From Gillisella vitis (GTDB lineage: Bacteria > Pseudomonadota > Alphaproteobacteria > Rhizobiales > Rhizobiaceae), in NCBI RefSeq assembly GCF_001541345.2, contig NZ_LMVL02000004.1, positions 496,001 to 560,000 of the forward strand: a DNA stretch of 64,000 bases. The letters run 5' to 3'. The position numbers and the translations under genes were made by a program. Numbering within the stretch: position 1 is the stretch's first letter; each line of letters opens with the position of its first letter. This document shows, one piece after another, positions 19,701 to 29,149 of the stretch. The notes beneath the pieces were generated by a model that did no database searches, had not been told where the DNA came from, and worked only from the letters and a program-made list of their open reading frames with translations.

Positions 19701-21619
19701 GTCGCATCCTCATCATACCAGAATGTATCCGGCATATAGACGCCGAGTTGGGAGGTCGGGACGAAGCCAAACAGGCCTTTTTCCGGCAGGTTCCTGAGCT
19801 TTCGCGATTTCACCACCGGCTGCAAGGCGGAGTTGACGATGCCGATGGTAAAGACCTGATCGGTATAGAGCCGCAGCATGTCATGCCAGATCGCCGTGCG
19901 CTCTTCCAGCAGATCGGACTGCCGCCAGGCCCGAAACAGGTCAAGCAAGGCCCGCGCCTCGGCAATTTCCGGCGCCCGGCCATCGCCGCCGCCCGACAGC
20001 GTATGCAGGCCCCAAAGCGGCCATTGCAGCTGGTCGTCACTGGTCGGCGCCAATTCTCGCGGAGACATGTCAGCGGTTGGCACGCCATTGTCCAATCCCT
20101 GCCAGACGGCCATCACCGTTTCGCCATTGGTGATGCGGCGGCGAAACAGCTCGCGATGCGAGATATGCACGAACAGGCGGAAACCGATCTTGCGGAAGTG
20201 ATCGGTGATCAGCTCCAGCACGTCGGAATCAAAGGAGCTTTCCCCGGTGCTCTCGACAATCAGCACCGCCTCGCGCCCATCCGGCAGCAAGCGAAGACCG
20301 TGACGATCAGGGCGGACCAAGCCTGCCTCGTCCAACAGCGCATTGGCCTGATCGGGGTCGAAACCGGCCCAGGCATCGCGATATTCCGGCTTGAACAGCG
20401 GGCTTTCGGGCAGAATGGCATTGGCCGAAGCCTGGGCCAGGCCGAAAAACACCGCCTTGTTGATTTCTTCGCGGTTGATGGCCAGGGACAGCGCCCGGCG
20501 CACCCGGACATCGAGCAGCACCTGGCGCCAGACCAGATCCTTGCAATTCAGGTTGGGCATCAACGCAATGCGCGCCCCTTGGGTGCGCTTCCACAGATCG
20601 ACCTTGATCGGATAGCGTTTCTCGGCGTTTTTCAGGAAAGTATAATCGGCAAAATCCAGATTGGTGAATTGCAGATCGCTTTCACCCGTGCCGGTCTTGG
20701 CTGAAATCAGGTCGCCGGAACCAACGCCCATCACCACCTTGTCGATATAGGGCAGTTGCAAGCCGTTCTCGTCCACCCGGTGGTAGAAGGGATTGCGCTC
20801 GAAGATGAACTGGCCCGATGGCGGCGCGGTCCGGGGGAGCCAGGCGTCCAGCGTCGGCAGATCGGGATTTTCCGGGCGCACGATGCGCGACATTTTTTGA
20901 TGCAGCGCCACCCAATCCTGCACGCCGTTTCGTTTGGCCAGTTCCTCCAGCTTTTCCTTGGTCTGGTATTTGTGGTGGAACTGCTTGAGATAGGCGCCGG
21001 GCATCATCAGACGCGTTGCGGTCGGGGCGGCAAGTTCGGCCAGGAAATCCGGATTGGGGTCCTCCCAGGTATAACGAACGGTCAGCGCGTCCAGCACCTC
21101 GAAGACCGGTTCCTTATCATTGACCCGGAAAACGGTCGGAATTCCGCCCTTGTGAAGCTTCTTGTCATGGAACATGTCTTCCCAGACATAGCGGAAATCC
21201 TCTGCCGTAAACGGCGACCCGTCCGACCAGCGATGGCCGTCGCGCAGGTGGAAGGTAAAGATCCGCTCCTCGACCACCTCGAACCGTTCCAGCAGATCCG
21301 GCTGGAAATTGAAGGCGAGGTCATAGCCGATCAGCCGACAGTAACAATTGATCGGCATATATCTGATATCGCGCTGGCCGCCGATCAACATGCGGATCGT
21401 GCCGCCATAGCGCCCTGGCACCCGCTCAGGCCCTTCAAGGGACACGACGCGCGGCGCTTTCGGCAGGCGCTCCGACATTGGCGGCAGTTGGCCAGCCTCG
21501 ACCTTGGCTTTCAAAAGTTCCGGTTCACTTGGATGAGACGCCGCCAGAAGCGGGCGGGGCAGAAAGGCCGCGGACATCAGCGCAAGCGCTCGACGGCGGG
21601 TAAGGCGGTGGCGGATCAC
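19697..21619 (-). CDS. ABC transporter substrate-binding protein, family 5 (large, Tat-like signal)
   Basis: At 640 residues this is longer than a usual DppA/OppA (about 530-550). The N-terminus RHRLTRRRALALMSAAFLPRPLLA has a twin-arginine-like motif and hydrophobic stretch followed by an Ala-rich cleavage region, so export to the periplasm by Tat is plausible. The body shows SBP_bac_5 features: FHLRDGHRWSDGSPFTAEDF near the start and RRALSLAINREEINKAVFFGLA in the middle. It is encoded between the ATPase and the permeases with 4-nt overlaps on both sides. Related large proteins bind peptides, opines or oligosaccharides; the ligand here is unknown. Confidence 0.9.
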   Translation of the reverse strand: MIRHRLTRRRALALMSAAFLPRPLLAASHPSEPELLKAKVEAGQLPPMSERLPKAPRVVSLEGPERVPGRYGGTIRMLIGGQRDIRYMPINCYCRLIGYDLAFNFQPDLLERFEVVEERIFTFHLRDGHRWSDGSPFTAEDFRYVWEDMFHDKKLHKGGIPTVFRVNDKEPVFEVLDALTVRYTWEDPNPDFLAELAAPTATRLMMPGAYLKQFHHKYQTKEKLEELAKRNGVQDWVALHQKMSRIVRPENPDLPTLDAWLPRTAPPSGQFIFERNPFYHRVDENGLQLPYIDKVVMGVGSGDLISAKTGTGESDLQFTNLDFADYTFLKNAEKRYPIKVDLWKRTQGARIALMPNLNCKDLVWRQVLLDVRVRRALSLAINREEINKAVFFGLAQASANAILPESPLFKPEYRDAWAGFDPDQANALLDEAGLVRPDRHGLRLLPDGREAVLIVESTGESSFDSDVLELITDHFRKIGFRLFVHISHRELFRRRITNGETVMAVWQGLDNGVPTADMSPRELAPTSDDQLQWPLWGLHTLSGGGDGRAPEIAEARALLDLFRAWRQSDLLEERTAIWHDMLRLYTDQVFTIGIVNSALQPVVKSRKLRNLPEKGLFGFVPTSQLGVYMPDTFWYDEDAT

Positions 21620-23502
21620 GAGCGCAACTCCTTAGCGTCCACCTCACGGCGGGCCAAAACCAGATGGCCACCACCCAGATCGGCATGGGCAAGCGTTGCC
21701 GGATCGCCTTCATCGTGAAAATGCCTGGCCCAGCGCTTTTTGGCAGCCAACGACGGTTCTCCGATCAGGTTGAAATCCATCGGATGATCCAGATTGGGCA
21801 GCGGCACCGCCGCCAGCAATTTCTTGGTATAGGGATGGACAGGATCACGCATGATCACCTCGCAAGGGGCGATCTCGACAATACGGCCCGCATACATCAC
21901 CGCCACCCGGTCGGCCATGTAATTCACCACGGCCAGATTGTGGGAAATGAACAGATAGGTCAGGCCAAGCTCACTCTTCAAATCCTTCATCAGGTTGAGG
22001 ATCTGTGCCTGCACCGAGACATCCAGCGCCGAGACCGGCTCATCGCAGATCACCAGATCCGGCCCGAGCGCCAGTGACCGGGCAATGCCGATCCGCTGCC
22101 GCTGCCCACCGGAAAAACTATGCGGATAGCGGCCCAGCGCAGTTTCCGGCAGGCCAATCGCATGGATCAACCGGTTGACCAGATCCAGCCGTGCAGCCCG
22201 GCTGCCACGCTCATGAATTTCCAGGGGTTCGCTGATGATGCCGCGCACCGTCATGCGCGGTGACAGCGAAGAGACCGGGTCCTGGAACACCATCTGGATG
22301 CGCGTGCGCAGGTCTTGCAGCTTTGATCCTTCAGCCTTCAGCATATCCAGCGGACCATCGGCACCATGATAGACAGCCGTGCCGTGATCAGCAGTAACGC
22401 CACGCATCAAAATCTTGCTGAGCGTGGTCTTGCCGCACCCGCTTTCGCCCACCAAGCCCAAGGTTTCACCGCGAAAAATATCGAAGGAGACGTCGTTGAC
22501 GGCCAAAGTTGGCGAAGACGGGCGCGAGAAAAATCCGTTTGACCCCTTGGACTGGAAGGATTTGGAAATGTTGCGCACCGAAAGCAACACGCCATCGTCG
22601 CCCGAGGACACGCGACATCTGTCCATCAACCGACCGGTATCCACCTGGATTTCCCGAAGCGGCTTCAGGCGCTCATTGCGGTCCATGTCGAAATGCGGCA
22701 CCGCCTGCATCAGGCCTTTGGTATAGGCATGTTGCGGCGCGCTGAAGATGGCTTCGACCGGGCCGGATTCCATCACCTCACCGCGATAAATCACCACAAC
22801 TTCATCGGCGAGACTGGCGACGACACCAAGATCATGAGTGATCAACAGGATCGCCATGCCAAGCTTTTCCTGCAATTCCTTCAGGAGCTTGAGGATCTGT
22901 GCCTGGATGGTCACGTCAAGCGCCGTGGTCGGTTCATCGGCAATCAGCAGCGCCGGATTACAGATCAGTGCCATGGCGATCATCGCCCGCTGGCGCATGC
23001 CACCGGACAGTTCGAACGGATACATGGTCGCCACACGGGCAGGGTCGTTGAAGCCCACCAGCCCCAGCATTTCCTCCAGCCGTTCCTGGCGTTCGCGCGG
23101 CGAAAGCGCGGTGTGGACCCGCAACACTTCCTCGATCTGGTTGCCGACAGTATGGACCGGCGAAAACGAGGTCATCGGCTCCTGGAAGATCATGCCGATC
23201 CGGTTGCCGCGAATCTGGCGGATCTGGCGACCGTCATAGGGCAGAGACAGCAGATCGACCTGTGCTGCCTTTTGGGGATCATTAAACAGAACCCGACCAT
23301 TGATCTGTGCCAGGTTGGATTCGATCCCCATGATCGAGCGACCGAGCACGGATTTACCCGACCCGGATTCACCGACCAACGCCGTGACCTTGCCGGGCCG
23401 CAGCACCATGCTGAAAGACTTGACCGCCTGAATGCTTGCGCCCAACAGGGGAAAAGACACACTGATATTATCCACATAAAGCAGATCTGCGCATTCTGCC
23501 AT
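21616..23502 (-). CDS. ABC transporter ATP-binding protein, DppD-DppF fusion
   Basis: Two complete peptide/nickel-type ATPase domains are joined in 628 residues. The first has Walker A GESGSGKS (44-51) and signature LSGGM (165-169), with LLIADEP as Walker B. The second has Walker A GESGCGKT (352-359) and signature FSGGQ (463-467), with LVICDEPVSALD. Each is followed by the oligopeptide-transporter C-terminal extension. Such fusions are common in rhizobia. It is the first gene of the four-gene importer operon, whose promoter should lie in 23503-23674. All catalytic residues are present. Confidence 0.95.
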   Translation of the reverse strand: MAECADLLYVDNISVSFPLLGASIQAVKSFSMVLRPGKVTALVGESGSGKSVLGRSIMGIESNLAQINGRVLFNDPQKAAQVDLLSLPYDGRQIRQIRGNRIGMIFQEPMTSFSPVHTVGNQIEEVLRVHTALSPRERQERLEEMLGLVGFNDPARVATMYPFELSGGMRQRAMIAMALICNPALLIADEPTTALDVTIQAQILKLLKELQEKLGMAILLITHDLGVVASLADEVVVIYRGEVMESGPVEAIFSAPQHAYTKGLMQAVPHFDMDRNERLKPLREIQVDTGRLMDRCRVSSGDDGVLLSVRNISKSFQSKGSNGFFSRPSSPTLAVNDVSFDIFRGETLGLVGESGCGKTTLSKILMRGVTADHGTAVYHGADGPLDMLKAEGSKLQDLRTRIQMVFQDPVSSLSPRMTVRGIISEPLEIHERGSRAARLDLVNRLIHAIGLPETALGRYPHSFSGGQRQRIGIARSLALGPDLVICDEPVSALDVSVQAQILNLMKDLKSELGLTYLFISHNLAVVNYMADRVAVMYAGRIVEIAPCEVIMRDPVHPYTKKLLAAVPLPNLDHPMDFNLIGEPSLAAKKRWARHFHDEGDPATLAHADLGGGHLVLARREVDAKELRS

Positions 23503-23631
23503 GCGTCACTTTTCCCAACCCATGCTATGACTTTGTAGGTACCGTATCTTAGCAAATCATTGATGTCTATCGCTGACACACATGCTTTAATCGCGACCCG
23601 GACATGGCTTTACGGCTTGCACATGTCAGTT

Positions 23632-23661
23632 TTTTATCGGTAGGTCAGAAGACTGATAAAA
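23632..23661. promoter_or_regulatory. Inverted repeat in divergent promoter region
   Basis: TTTTATCGGT and ACTGATAAAA (9 of 10 matching as inverted arms, 10-nt spacer) lie between the divergent ABC operon and the glycosyltransferase at 23675. There is no T run after either arm in a terminator configuration, so an operator or a leader hairpin of the + strand gene is more likely. The binding factor is unknown. Confidence 0.3.
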
Positions 23662-23674
23662 TGGACCTGTCATC

Positions 23675-24658
23675 GTGAGCCAAGACTTACCCCCAAGACT
23701 GAAAAGTCGCGCCATGATTGCCCAAAGCCTGGAGTTTGCCAAAAAGCGCGAGCTAGAGGCGGCAAAGACTATGCTGGATGCCCTGGCTGGCGACCATGAT
23801 TTATTGGCGCAGGCCAAATTGGGGCCGGACACCGCGCTTGGCCTGCCGCGCAAGCTGCATTCGGCCTATCTGAAGCTTGCCAAGATTGCTGGAGACCGGC
23901 TGCGGGTCACCGGGCTGCAATATACACTTGCGCCTCCGCCGGACCTGCTTTTGCCGTTTTCGCGCTTCAGCAGCGATGAGCGGCGAGATATGGCAGCGCT
24001 GAACCGCGAGGCAGCGCCAAGAGTGCTGCACCAGATCTGGCTCGGAACACTGGCCCTACCGCCTGCCTGCCAGGCCTGGGCCGACCACTGCGCCCGCCAT
24101 GGTTTTGCCTATCGGCTATGGCGCGAGGCGGATCTCGAAGCACAGGGGTTTGACCAGCATCCAAGCTTTAAGGCCATGCTGGCACGCGGCGACTTTCCCG
24201 GCGCCGTGGATGTGGCGCGCTATCTGATCCTTCAGCACTTCGGCGGAATCTACCTCGATTGCGACTGGTATCCGGCCCGTGACGATATCGGCTTTGCCGA
24301 TTGCCTTGCTCTGGTCGGGCTTGCCGCCCTTGCCGAGGACACACCGCGCCAAACCGGCCTTGGCAGCCTGCTGATGACCAATTCCTTCATCGCCAGCCCG
24401 CCCGGCCATCCGGTCTTTGCGCGGATGATCGAGGCCATGCCGCAGGCCATGGCGATGCTGCCGGATGCGCCCGCCTGGTGGTCGACCGGGCCGCTGCTGA
24501 TGACCGTGGTGTTTCGAGGCACCAGCTTTGCCGTTCCTGATGCCGGCTTTGTGGCCGCCAATCTGGAGCGCGGCGCGCCGTTTGCCGAGGTGGAGGCGGC
24601 ACGGGACGCGGCCCTGACCACGGATGGAGGCCTGCTGATTGGCTGGAAATCCTGGTAG
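23675..24658 (+). CDS. Glycosyltransferase with DxD motif (GT32-like, Gly_transf_sug)
   Basis: A 327-residue protein whose middle reads PRVLHQIWLG then FPGAVDVARYLILQHFGGIYLDCDWYP. The HQIW opening and the GGIYLDCD (DxD, metal and nucleotide-sugar binding) are hallmarks of the Gly_transf_sug/GT32 family found in capsule, LPS and O-antigen loci. The start used is GTG 23675; an in-frame ATG at 23714 would remove 13 residues without touching the domain. The first 100 residues are helical and not recognised. It converges on the deacetylase gene, leaving 4 nt between stops. The acceptor is unknown. Confidence 0.85.
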   Translation: MSQDLPPRLKSRAMIAQSLEFAKKRELEAAKTMLDALAGDHDLLAQAKLGPDTALGLPRKLHSAYLKLAKIAGDRLRVTGLQYTLAPPPDLLLPFSRFSSDERRDMAALNREAAPRVLHQIWLGTLALPPACQAWADHCARHGFAYRLWREADLEAQGFDQHPSFKAMLARGDFPGAVDVARYLILQHFGGIYLDCDWYPARDDIGFADCLALVGLAALAEDTPRQTGLGSLLMTNSFIASPPGHPVFARMIEAMPQAMAMLPDAPAWWSTGPLLMTVVFRGTSFAVPDAGFVAANLERGAPFAEVEAARDAALTTDGGLLIGWKSW

Positions 24659-24662
24659 GCAC

Positions 24663-25406
24663 TTATGCTTGCGGCTGAAGCAATGTCCGCGCACTTTCCC
24701 AGCGGCAGGCCGGATGGGTGGCGGTCAGCGCGAACAGCCGCGTCAGGAAATCCCAGACCGTTTGGTCATGAACCAGATGATGGGTGAGGATGCCGATGGC
24801 GTGTAAAGGTTCAGATTCGGGCGCCAGATAGGCCGCCAGTTCCGCAAACAGGATGTCGGCATCACGCCCACCGCGCGTCCCGCGCCAGTCCATCACATCC
24901 ACATGGGTGTTGAGAAGGGATGGAGCATTTCCGCGTTTCTCCCGGCCAAACACCGACAGCGCCGTAAAGCCAAGACCGGGCAGCGATGAAAGCAAAGCCG
25001 TGTCAATCCGGTTCCAGGGCGGCACCAGCATCGGCAGCAACTGTTCGCCGTAAAGACCGCGCAGCTTGGCCAATCCCTGGCGCAGCTCGTCCAGGACGAT
25101 TGCCACCGGGCGATGCCCCCCTAGTTCCTGGTTTTTTTCACCTGGACCAGCATGGCTCTGGTGGTTCCAACCATGCACGGCGATGGTGGCAAGGGTTTCT
25201 GCCTGCAGCAATCCGGCCAGTGCCGGACCGGTCGGCTCGGGAATGATCGCCAGCGTCAACGGTATCTGGAAGCGGCGGGCAAGCGCCAGCAAAGTCTCCA
25301 GCGGATCGCTCGGTTCGACCGCATCGTCATCGCGCAGCCAGAGGTTAACCGTCTTTCCCTGGGCGGCGAGATCATCGAGGCGCTGTCTCAAGAGACTTTC
25401 AGACAT
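24663..25406 (-). CDS. Polysaccharide deacetylase-like protein (NodB-fold)
   Basis: I start this at ATG 25406, which overlaps the upstream glycosyltransferase stop by 8 nt; the 29 codons further upstream lie inside that gene (247 residues result). The segments VNLWLRDDDAV, TLAIIPEPT, IAVHGWNHQSH and VDVMDWRG match the NodB-type deacetylase beta-barrel: DDD is the metal-binding acidic motif and HGWNHQSH the metal-binding His motif. GILTHHLVHD supplies the late His. The family removes acetyl groups from N-acetyl sugars. No signal peptide, so it acts in the cytoplasm or on a lipid-linked intermediate. Translational coupling to the glycosyltransferase argues for a joint pathway. Confidence 0.82.
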   Translation of the reverse strand: MSESLLRQRLDDLAAQGKTVNLWLRDDDAVEPSDPLETLLALARRFQIPLTLAIIPEPTGPALAGLLQAETLATIAVHGWNHQSHAGPGEKNQELGGHRPVAIVLDELRQGLAKLRGLYGEQLLPMLVPPWNRIDTALLSSLPGLGFTALSVFGREKRGNAPSLLNTHVDVMDWRGTRGGRDADILFAELAAYLAPESEPLHAIGILTHHLVHDQTVWDFLTRLFALTATHPACRWESARTLLQPQA

Positions 25407-26523
25407 TATGACTCCCGCCTTCCGATTCCAATTTAGCACTATCGTCCAGACACTGTTCCAGCAGGGCGGAAAGCCGGGCGCTCGCCGCCTCAATCGAGCG
25501 ATCCTGCGCGACCATCTGGCGAGCCGCTTGAGCCATTGTCTGGCGTTGGGACGTATCGGTCAGCAGGGTCGCTATAGCTTTAGCATAGGCCGACGCATCG
25601 CCGGGCGGCGTTAAAAATCCGGTGATGCCGGGCGCGACCACTTCCGGCACGCCTGCCACGGCCTCGGCCACGACCGGCAGTCCTGCCGCCTGCGCCTCCA
25701 GATAGGCAAGACCATAGGCTTCACCATGGCCCGGCCAGACATAGACCGATGCGGACGATAAGATCTCGGCGACGGCCTCAGGCGGTTGCTCGCCCAGGAA
25801 TTCGACCCTGTCAGGTGGAAAGCCGGAAAACAGTGCCCGAACCTCGGCCCCGCAGGGTCCATCCCCAACCACTTTCAGCCGCCAGGCAAGCTCGGGTAGC
25901 AGTGCCAGCGCCTTGGCCAGCGCGGCATAGCTGCTGATCTTGTCGCCGGGACGCATCATCGCCACGGTTGCCAGCACATGTTGCTCTGACTGCTGCGGGC
26001 GAGCAAGAAAGGCCTGCGCATCGATAAACGGCGTCAGCCGGGCCAACCGGGCGTGCGGAGCGACAGCCTGCAAGCCCTGCATATCCCGCGCCGTCAGGCA
26101 GAGATTGACAGCGGCGGTCCTGATCGTATCCAGCAGCATGTCCTGAAAACCAGCCCAGACGCCGAGATTGCGTCGCTGCGAATAGGAAGCCTCGGCGGTG
26201 ACATAGGGGATCGCAAACCGGCGGCAGAGGGGCGGGCCGATCAGGTCCGGCGCCTTGTAATACGGGTGATAGCAAAACCACAGATCCGGCTTGCCCTGGC
26301 GCTGGTAAAGCCCAGCCAGCCGCTCGATCTCTTCCTGCGCCGCCTGGGCCAGATCCGGGAGAACCGTCTCCGGCGTCGCGTGGAAACTGCGCAGATCAGA
26401 CGCCACGGTGACATCATGGCCCGCCAGCCGCAAAGCCCGCAGCAGGAGGCGCGCCATCAGCCGATCGCCAGAGGGGACCGGATGGTCGGGGGATTTCAGC
26501 GGCGCGTAAAAGCCGATTTTCAT
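25399..26523 (-). CDS. Glycosyltransferase family 4
   Basis: The ATG at 26523 has GAGG seven nt upstream and gives MKIGFYAPLKSPDHPVPSGD, a normal GT4 start; the open frame extends to 26601 without merit. The 374-residue protein has the two GT-B halves: an N-terminal domain with RLMARLLLRALRLAGHDV and a C-terminal donor domain with LKVVGDGPCGAEV, VEFLGEQPPEAVAEILSSA and EAYGLAYLEAQAAGLPVV. It overlaps the deacetylase downstream by 8 nt, forming a two-gene unit opposite the nucleotide sugar dehydrogenase. Confidence 0.88.
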   Translation of the reverse strand: MKIGFYAPLKSPDHPVPSGDRLMARLLLRALRLAGHDVTVASDLRSFHATPETVLPDLAQAAQEEIERLAGLYQRQGKPDLWFCYHPYYKAPDLIGPPLCRRFAIPYVTAEASYSQRRNLGVWAGFQDMLLDTIRTAAVNLCLTARDMQGLQAVAPHARLARLTPFIDAQAFLARPQQSEQHVLATVAMMRPGDKISSYAALAKALALLPELAWRLKVVGDGPCGAEVRALFSGFPPDRVEFLGEQPPEAVAEILSSASVYVWPGHGEAYGLAYLEAQAAGLPVVAEAVAGVPEVVAPGITGFLTPPGDASAYAKAIATLLTDTSQRQTMAQAARQMVAQDRSIEAASARLSALLEQCLDDSAKLESEGGSHNV

Positions 26524-26714
26524 GGGCAGCCTCATCGTCATGCAGGGACATGTGCGCAGTCCGCAGGCTGTTGCAAGAGGCAGATGCAGATTTATCGCCA
26601 CCCATCACAGCCGATCAACATTGCCCGACAAGATGAGCGCGCACCCTTGACATCCCATCATGCGGACCGCAACTGAAGCCGGTATTGAAATCGCCTGCGG
26701 AGCTTTATCCCACC

Positions 26715-28067
26715 ATGTCCCATCATCCCGTTGCCGCCGAATTGCTGTCCGCCATCCAGTCCCGCCATGCGAAGGCAGCGGTGATCGGCCTCGGCTATGT
26801 CGGCCTGCCGCTAGGCATCAGCATTGCCAAAGCCGGGTTCACGGTGATGGGCTTTGATATCGATGCTGCCAAGATCGATGCTATCGAGGCCGGGACAAGC
26901 TATATCGAGGCGGTGCCGGAGCATATTCTGCGCGAAGAATGCGCAGCGGGCCGCTTTTCCGCCACCTCGGATTTCCTGGCGCTGGCCGATTATGACGTGA
27001 TCGCCATCTGCGTGCCGACACCGCTGACCAAGAACCGTGACCCTGACCTGTCCTATGTGGAAAACACCTGCCGCCAGATTGCCAAGTCGCTGAGGCCCGG
27101 CCAGCTGATCGTGCTGGAATCCACCACTTATCCCGGCACCACGCAGGAGGTGGTAAAGCCGATCCTCGAACATTCGGAGCTGCGGGCCGGAGAGCATTTC
27201 TTCCTGGGCTTTTCCCCTGAGCGAGAAGATCCCGGCAATCGGGAATTTGAAACCTCGACCATTCCTAAGATCATCGCCGGTGATGGCCCCGACGCTTCGG
27301 CCTTGATGGCAGCCTTTTATGGTGCCGTGGTCAAAACCGTGGTGCCTGTCTCCTCCACGGCGACAGCAGAAGCCGTCAAGCTGACCGAAAACATCTTCCG
27401 CGCCGTCAACATCGCCTTGGTCAATGAATTGAAGCTGGTCTATGACGCCATGGGCATTGATGTCTGGGAGGTAATCGACGCCGCCAAGACCAAGCCGTTC
27501 GGCTATATGCCGTTTTATCCCGGCCCGGGCCTCGGCGGCCATTGCATTCCCATCGATCCGTTTTACCTGACGTGGAAATCGCGCCAGTATGACCAGCCAA
27601 CCCGATTCATCGAACTGGCGGGCGAGATCAACACGTCCATGCCGCATCACGTCGTCTCCAGGCTGGCCGAAGCGCTGGACCGCAAGGCGGGCAAGGCGCT
27701 GAGCCGGTCGCGCGTGCTGATCCTGGGGCTGGCCTACAAGAAAAATGTCCCTGACATCAGGGAAAGCCCGTCGCTGCGGCTGATGGAGCTTATTCTGGAG
27801 CGCGGCGCCGAGGTCGCCTATTTCGACCCCTTCCTGCCCGAAATTCCAAAAACCCGCGAATATAGCCATTTGAAAGGCCGTCGCAGTATTGCCTGGAACG
27901 AGGAAAGCCTTGCCGCCTTCGATGCCGTGCTGATCGCCACCGACCATGACACTGTCGATTACCAGCAATTGGCCGATTGGTGTCCGCTGATTGTCGATAC
28001 CCGCAACGCCCTTGCCCGCCGCAGCATTGCCGATCAGGCCGCAGGCCATACGATTGTGAAAGCGTGA
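26715..28067 (+). CDS. Nucleotide sugar dehydrogenase, UDP-N-acetylglucosamine 6-dehydrogenase-like
   Basis: A 450-residue enzyme from ATG 26715 (a TTG at 26685 is the alternative). The N-terminal NAD-binding motif is VIGLGYVGLPLG, followed by VPTPLTKNRDPDLSYV, which is typical of the WbpA/WecC/TviB group rather than UDP-glucose dehydrogenase. The catalytic Cys is in GPGLGGHCIPIDPF (Cys277 by this start). It oxidises C6 of a UDP-HexNAc twice to the uronic acid with 2 NAD. The next gene begins 4 nt after its stop. Supply of an aminouronic acid for the neighbouring glycosyltransferases is inferred. Confidence 0.9.
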   Translation: MSHHPVAAELLSAIQSRHAKAAVIGLGYVGLPLGISIAKAGFTVMGFDIDAAKIDAIEAGTSYIEAVPEHILREECAAGRFSATSDFLALADYDVIAICVPTPLTKNRDPDLSYVENTCRQIAKSLRPGQLIVLESTTYPGTTQEVVKPILEHSELRAGEHFFLGFSPEREDPGNREFETSTIPKIIAGDGPDASALMAAFYGAVVKTVVPVSSTATAEAVKLTENIFRAVNIALVNELKLVYDAMGIDVWEVIDAAKTKPFGYMPFYPGPGLGGHCIPIDPFYLTWKSRQYDQPTRFIELAGEINTSMPHHVVSRLAEALDRKAGKALSRSRVLILGLAYKKNVPDIRESPSLRLMELILERGAEVAYFDPFLPEIPKTREYSHLKGRRSIAWNEESLAAFDAVLIATDHDTVDYQQLADWCPLIVDTRNALARRSIADQAAGHTIVKA

Positions 28068-28071
28068 TCCC

Positions 28072-28554
28072 ATGAGCCGTCTCGACAGTTTCATCAACCG
28101 CATGAGCGCCCAGCGCGATCTCTTGAACCATGTGCGCGATAATTACCCCCTGCCCGAAGGCCCGGTGCTGGAAATCGGCCTTGGCAATGGCCGGACCTTC
28201 AGTCATTTGCGGGAGAATTTCACCGGTCGCCGCATCGTCGCCTTCGACCGGCAATTGGGCGCGCATAAAAGCTCCATTCCGCAGGACGGCGACCTGATCC
28301 TGGGGGAAATCGACCAGACTGGCCAAGACTTCATCGGCTGCGGCGCGGCCTTTGTCCATGCCGATATCGGCACTGGCTATCCTGACCGTGACGCAGTCAC
28401 ACTCACCTGGCTGCCGGATATGGTGGCTGGGATGCTGCGGCCCGGCGGCTATGCGCTCAGTGGCCTGCCGCTCGACCACGAAGCACTCGAGCCGTTACCT
28501 GTCCTCGAGCATATCGAGAAAGACCGTTATTTCTTCTATCGTCGCCTGCCGTGA
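28072..28554 (+). CDS. Small SAM-dependent methyltransferase
   Basis: A 160-residue protein with the class I methyltransferase motif I as GPVLEIGLGNGRTFSHL near residue 30, a motif II-like RIVAFDR and a later MLRPGGYALSGLPL resembling motif post-I/III. It is shorter than most class I enzymes and lacks an obvious C-terminal substrate domain. It starts 4 nt after the dehydrogenase stop, so is co-transcribed and may methylate a sugar or small acceptor in the same pathway. The substrate is not known. Confidence 0.7.
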   Translation: MSRLDSFINRMSAQRDLLNHVRDNYPLPEGPVLEIGLGNGRTFSHLRENFTGRRIVAFDRQLGAHKSSIPQDGDLILGEIDQTGQDFIGCGAAFVHADIGTGYPDRDAVTLTWLPDMVAGMLRPGGYALSGLPLDHEALEPLPVLEHIEKDRYFFYRRLP

Positions 28555-28645
28555 TTTTTTGCATCGACATCGGCAATACAAGGCATTTGCCTCAAATCCG
28601 CCCGAAATTCCGGTGCTAATGAGTGTCGTGAGGAATGGGTATATC

Positions 28646-29122
28646 CTAATCGACAAGAGAAAGTTGCCGCAAGCGAACAGTATCAAGTTCGGTTGTCATC
28701 GCACGAAGACGCTCTGCTAATGCACGGCTAAACTCCATGCTCATGCGTGGGCTGTCAGCCATGACCTTGCCGAGACAATCTTTGGCGATGCGAAGCGTTT
28801 CAACGTCTGTTGCAGCACGTGCAGTCATTCGTCTTGGCCCTTGGCAGAGAAGCGACATTTCACCGATGATGGATTTGCTGTCTGCTTCACCGATCCTGAC
28901 TTGGCCTGTTGGCATGTCTGAAAGCAAATCCACCTTGCCAGACAGGATGACATACGCAGCATCGCCGCCATCGCCTTGGCGAAACAAAATGTCGCCGGTA
29001 TTATAGGTTGCCCTTTGCGAAGCGAAGGCCAGGAGCTTCAGTTTGCACGGATCGACGTGCTTGAAGTATGGAATATTCCGCAATAGCTGCACTTCGTCTC
29101 GCAGTAACATGCTTGCCACCAA
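28646..29122 (-). CDS. Cyclic nucleotide-binding domain protein (no DNA-binding domain)
   Basis: The 158 residues form a single Crp-like sensor fold: LLRNIPYFKHVDPCKLKLLAFASQ, YNTGDILFRQGDGGDAAYVILSGKV and SIIGEMSLL followed by PRRMTARAATD, which is the phosphate-binding cassette region with its conserved Glu and Arg. It ends in a long helix and has no helix-turn-helix, so it is not a transcription factor by itself. It follows the ABC-exporter-like gene by 27 nt on the same strand and is probably its partner, giving cyclic-nucleotide-dependent control of that membrane protein (inference). Confidence 0.82.
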   Translation of the reverse strand: MVASMLLRDEVQLLRNIPYFKHVDPCKLKLLAFASQRATYNTGDILFRQGDGGDAAYVILSGKVDLLSDMPTGQVRIGEADSKSIIGEMSLLCQGPRRMTARAATDVETLRIAKDCLGKVMADSPRMSMEFSRALAERLRAMTTELDTVRLRQLSLVD

Positions 29123-29149
29123 CTTCCCGGTTTTCGGTGGCCTGACCCC

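Noticed and set aside
26811..28103. 430-codon open frame on the - strand inside the nucleotide sugar dehydrogenase gene
   Set aside because: It mirrors a clear + strand gene with all motifs; high-GC codon use opens the opposite frame. The same applies to long shadow frames at 6079-7197, 13867-15012 and 33167-34420.
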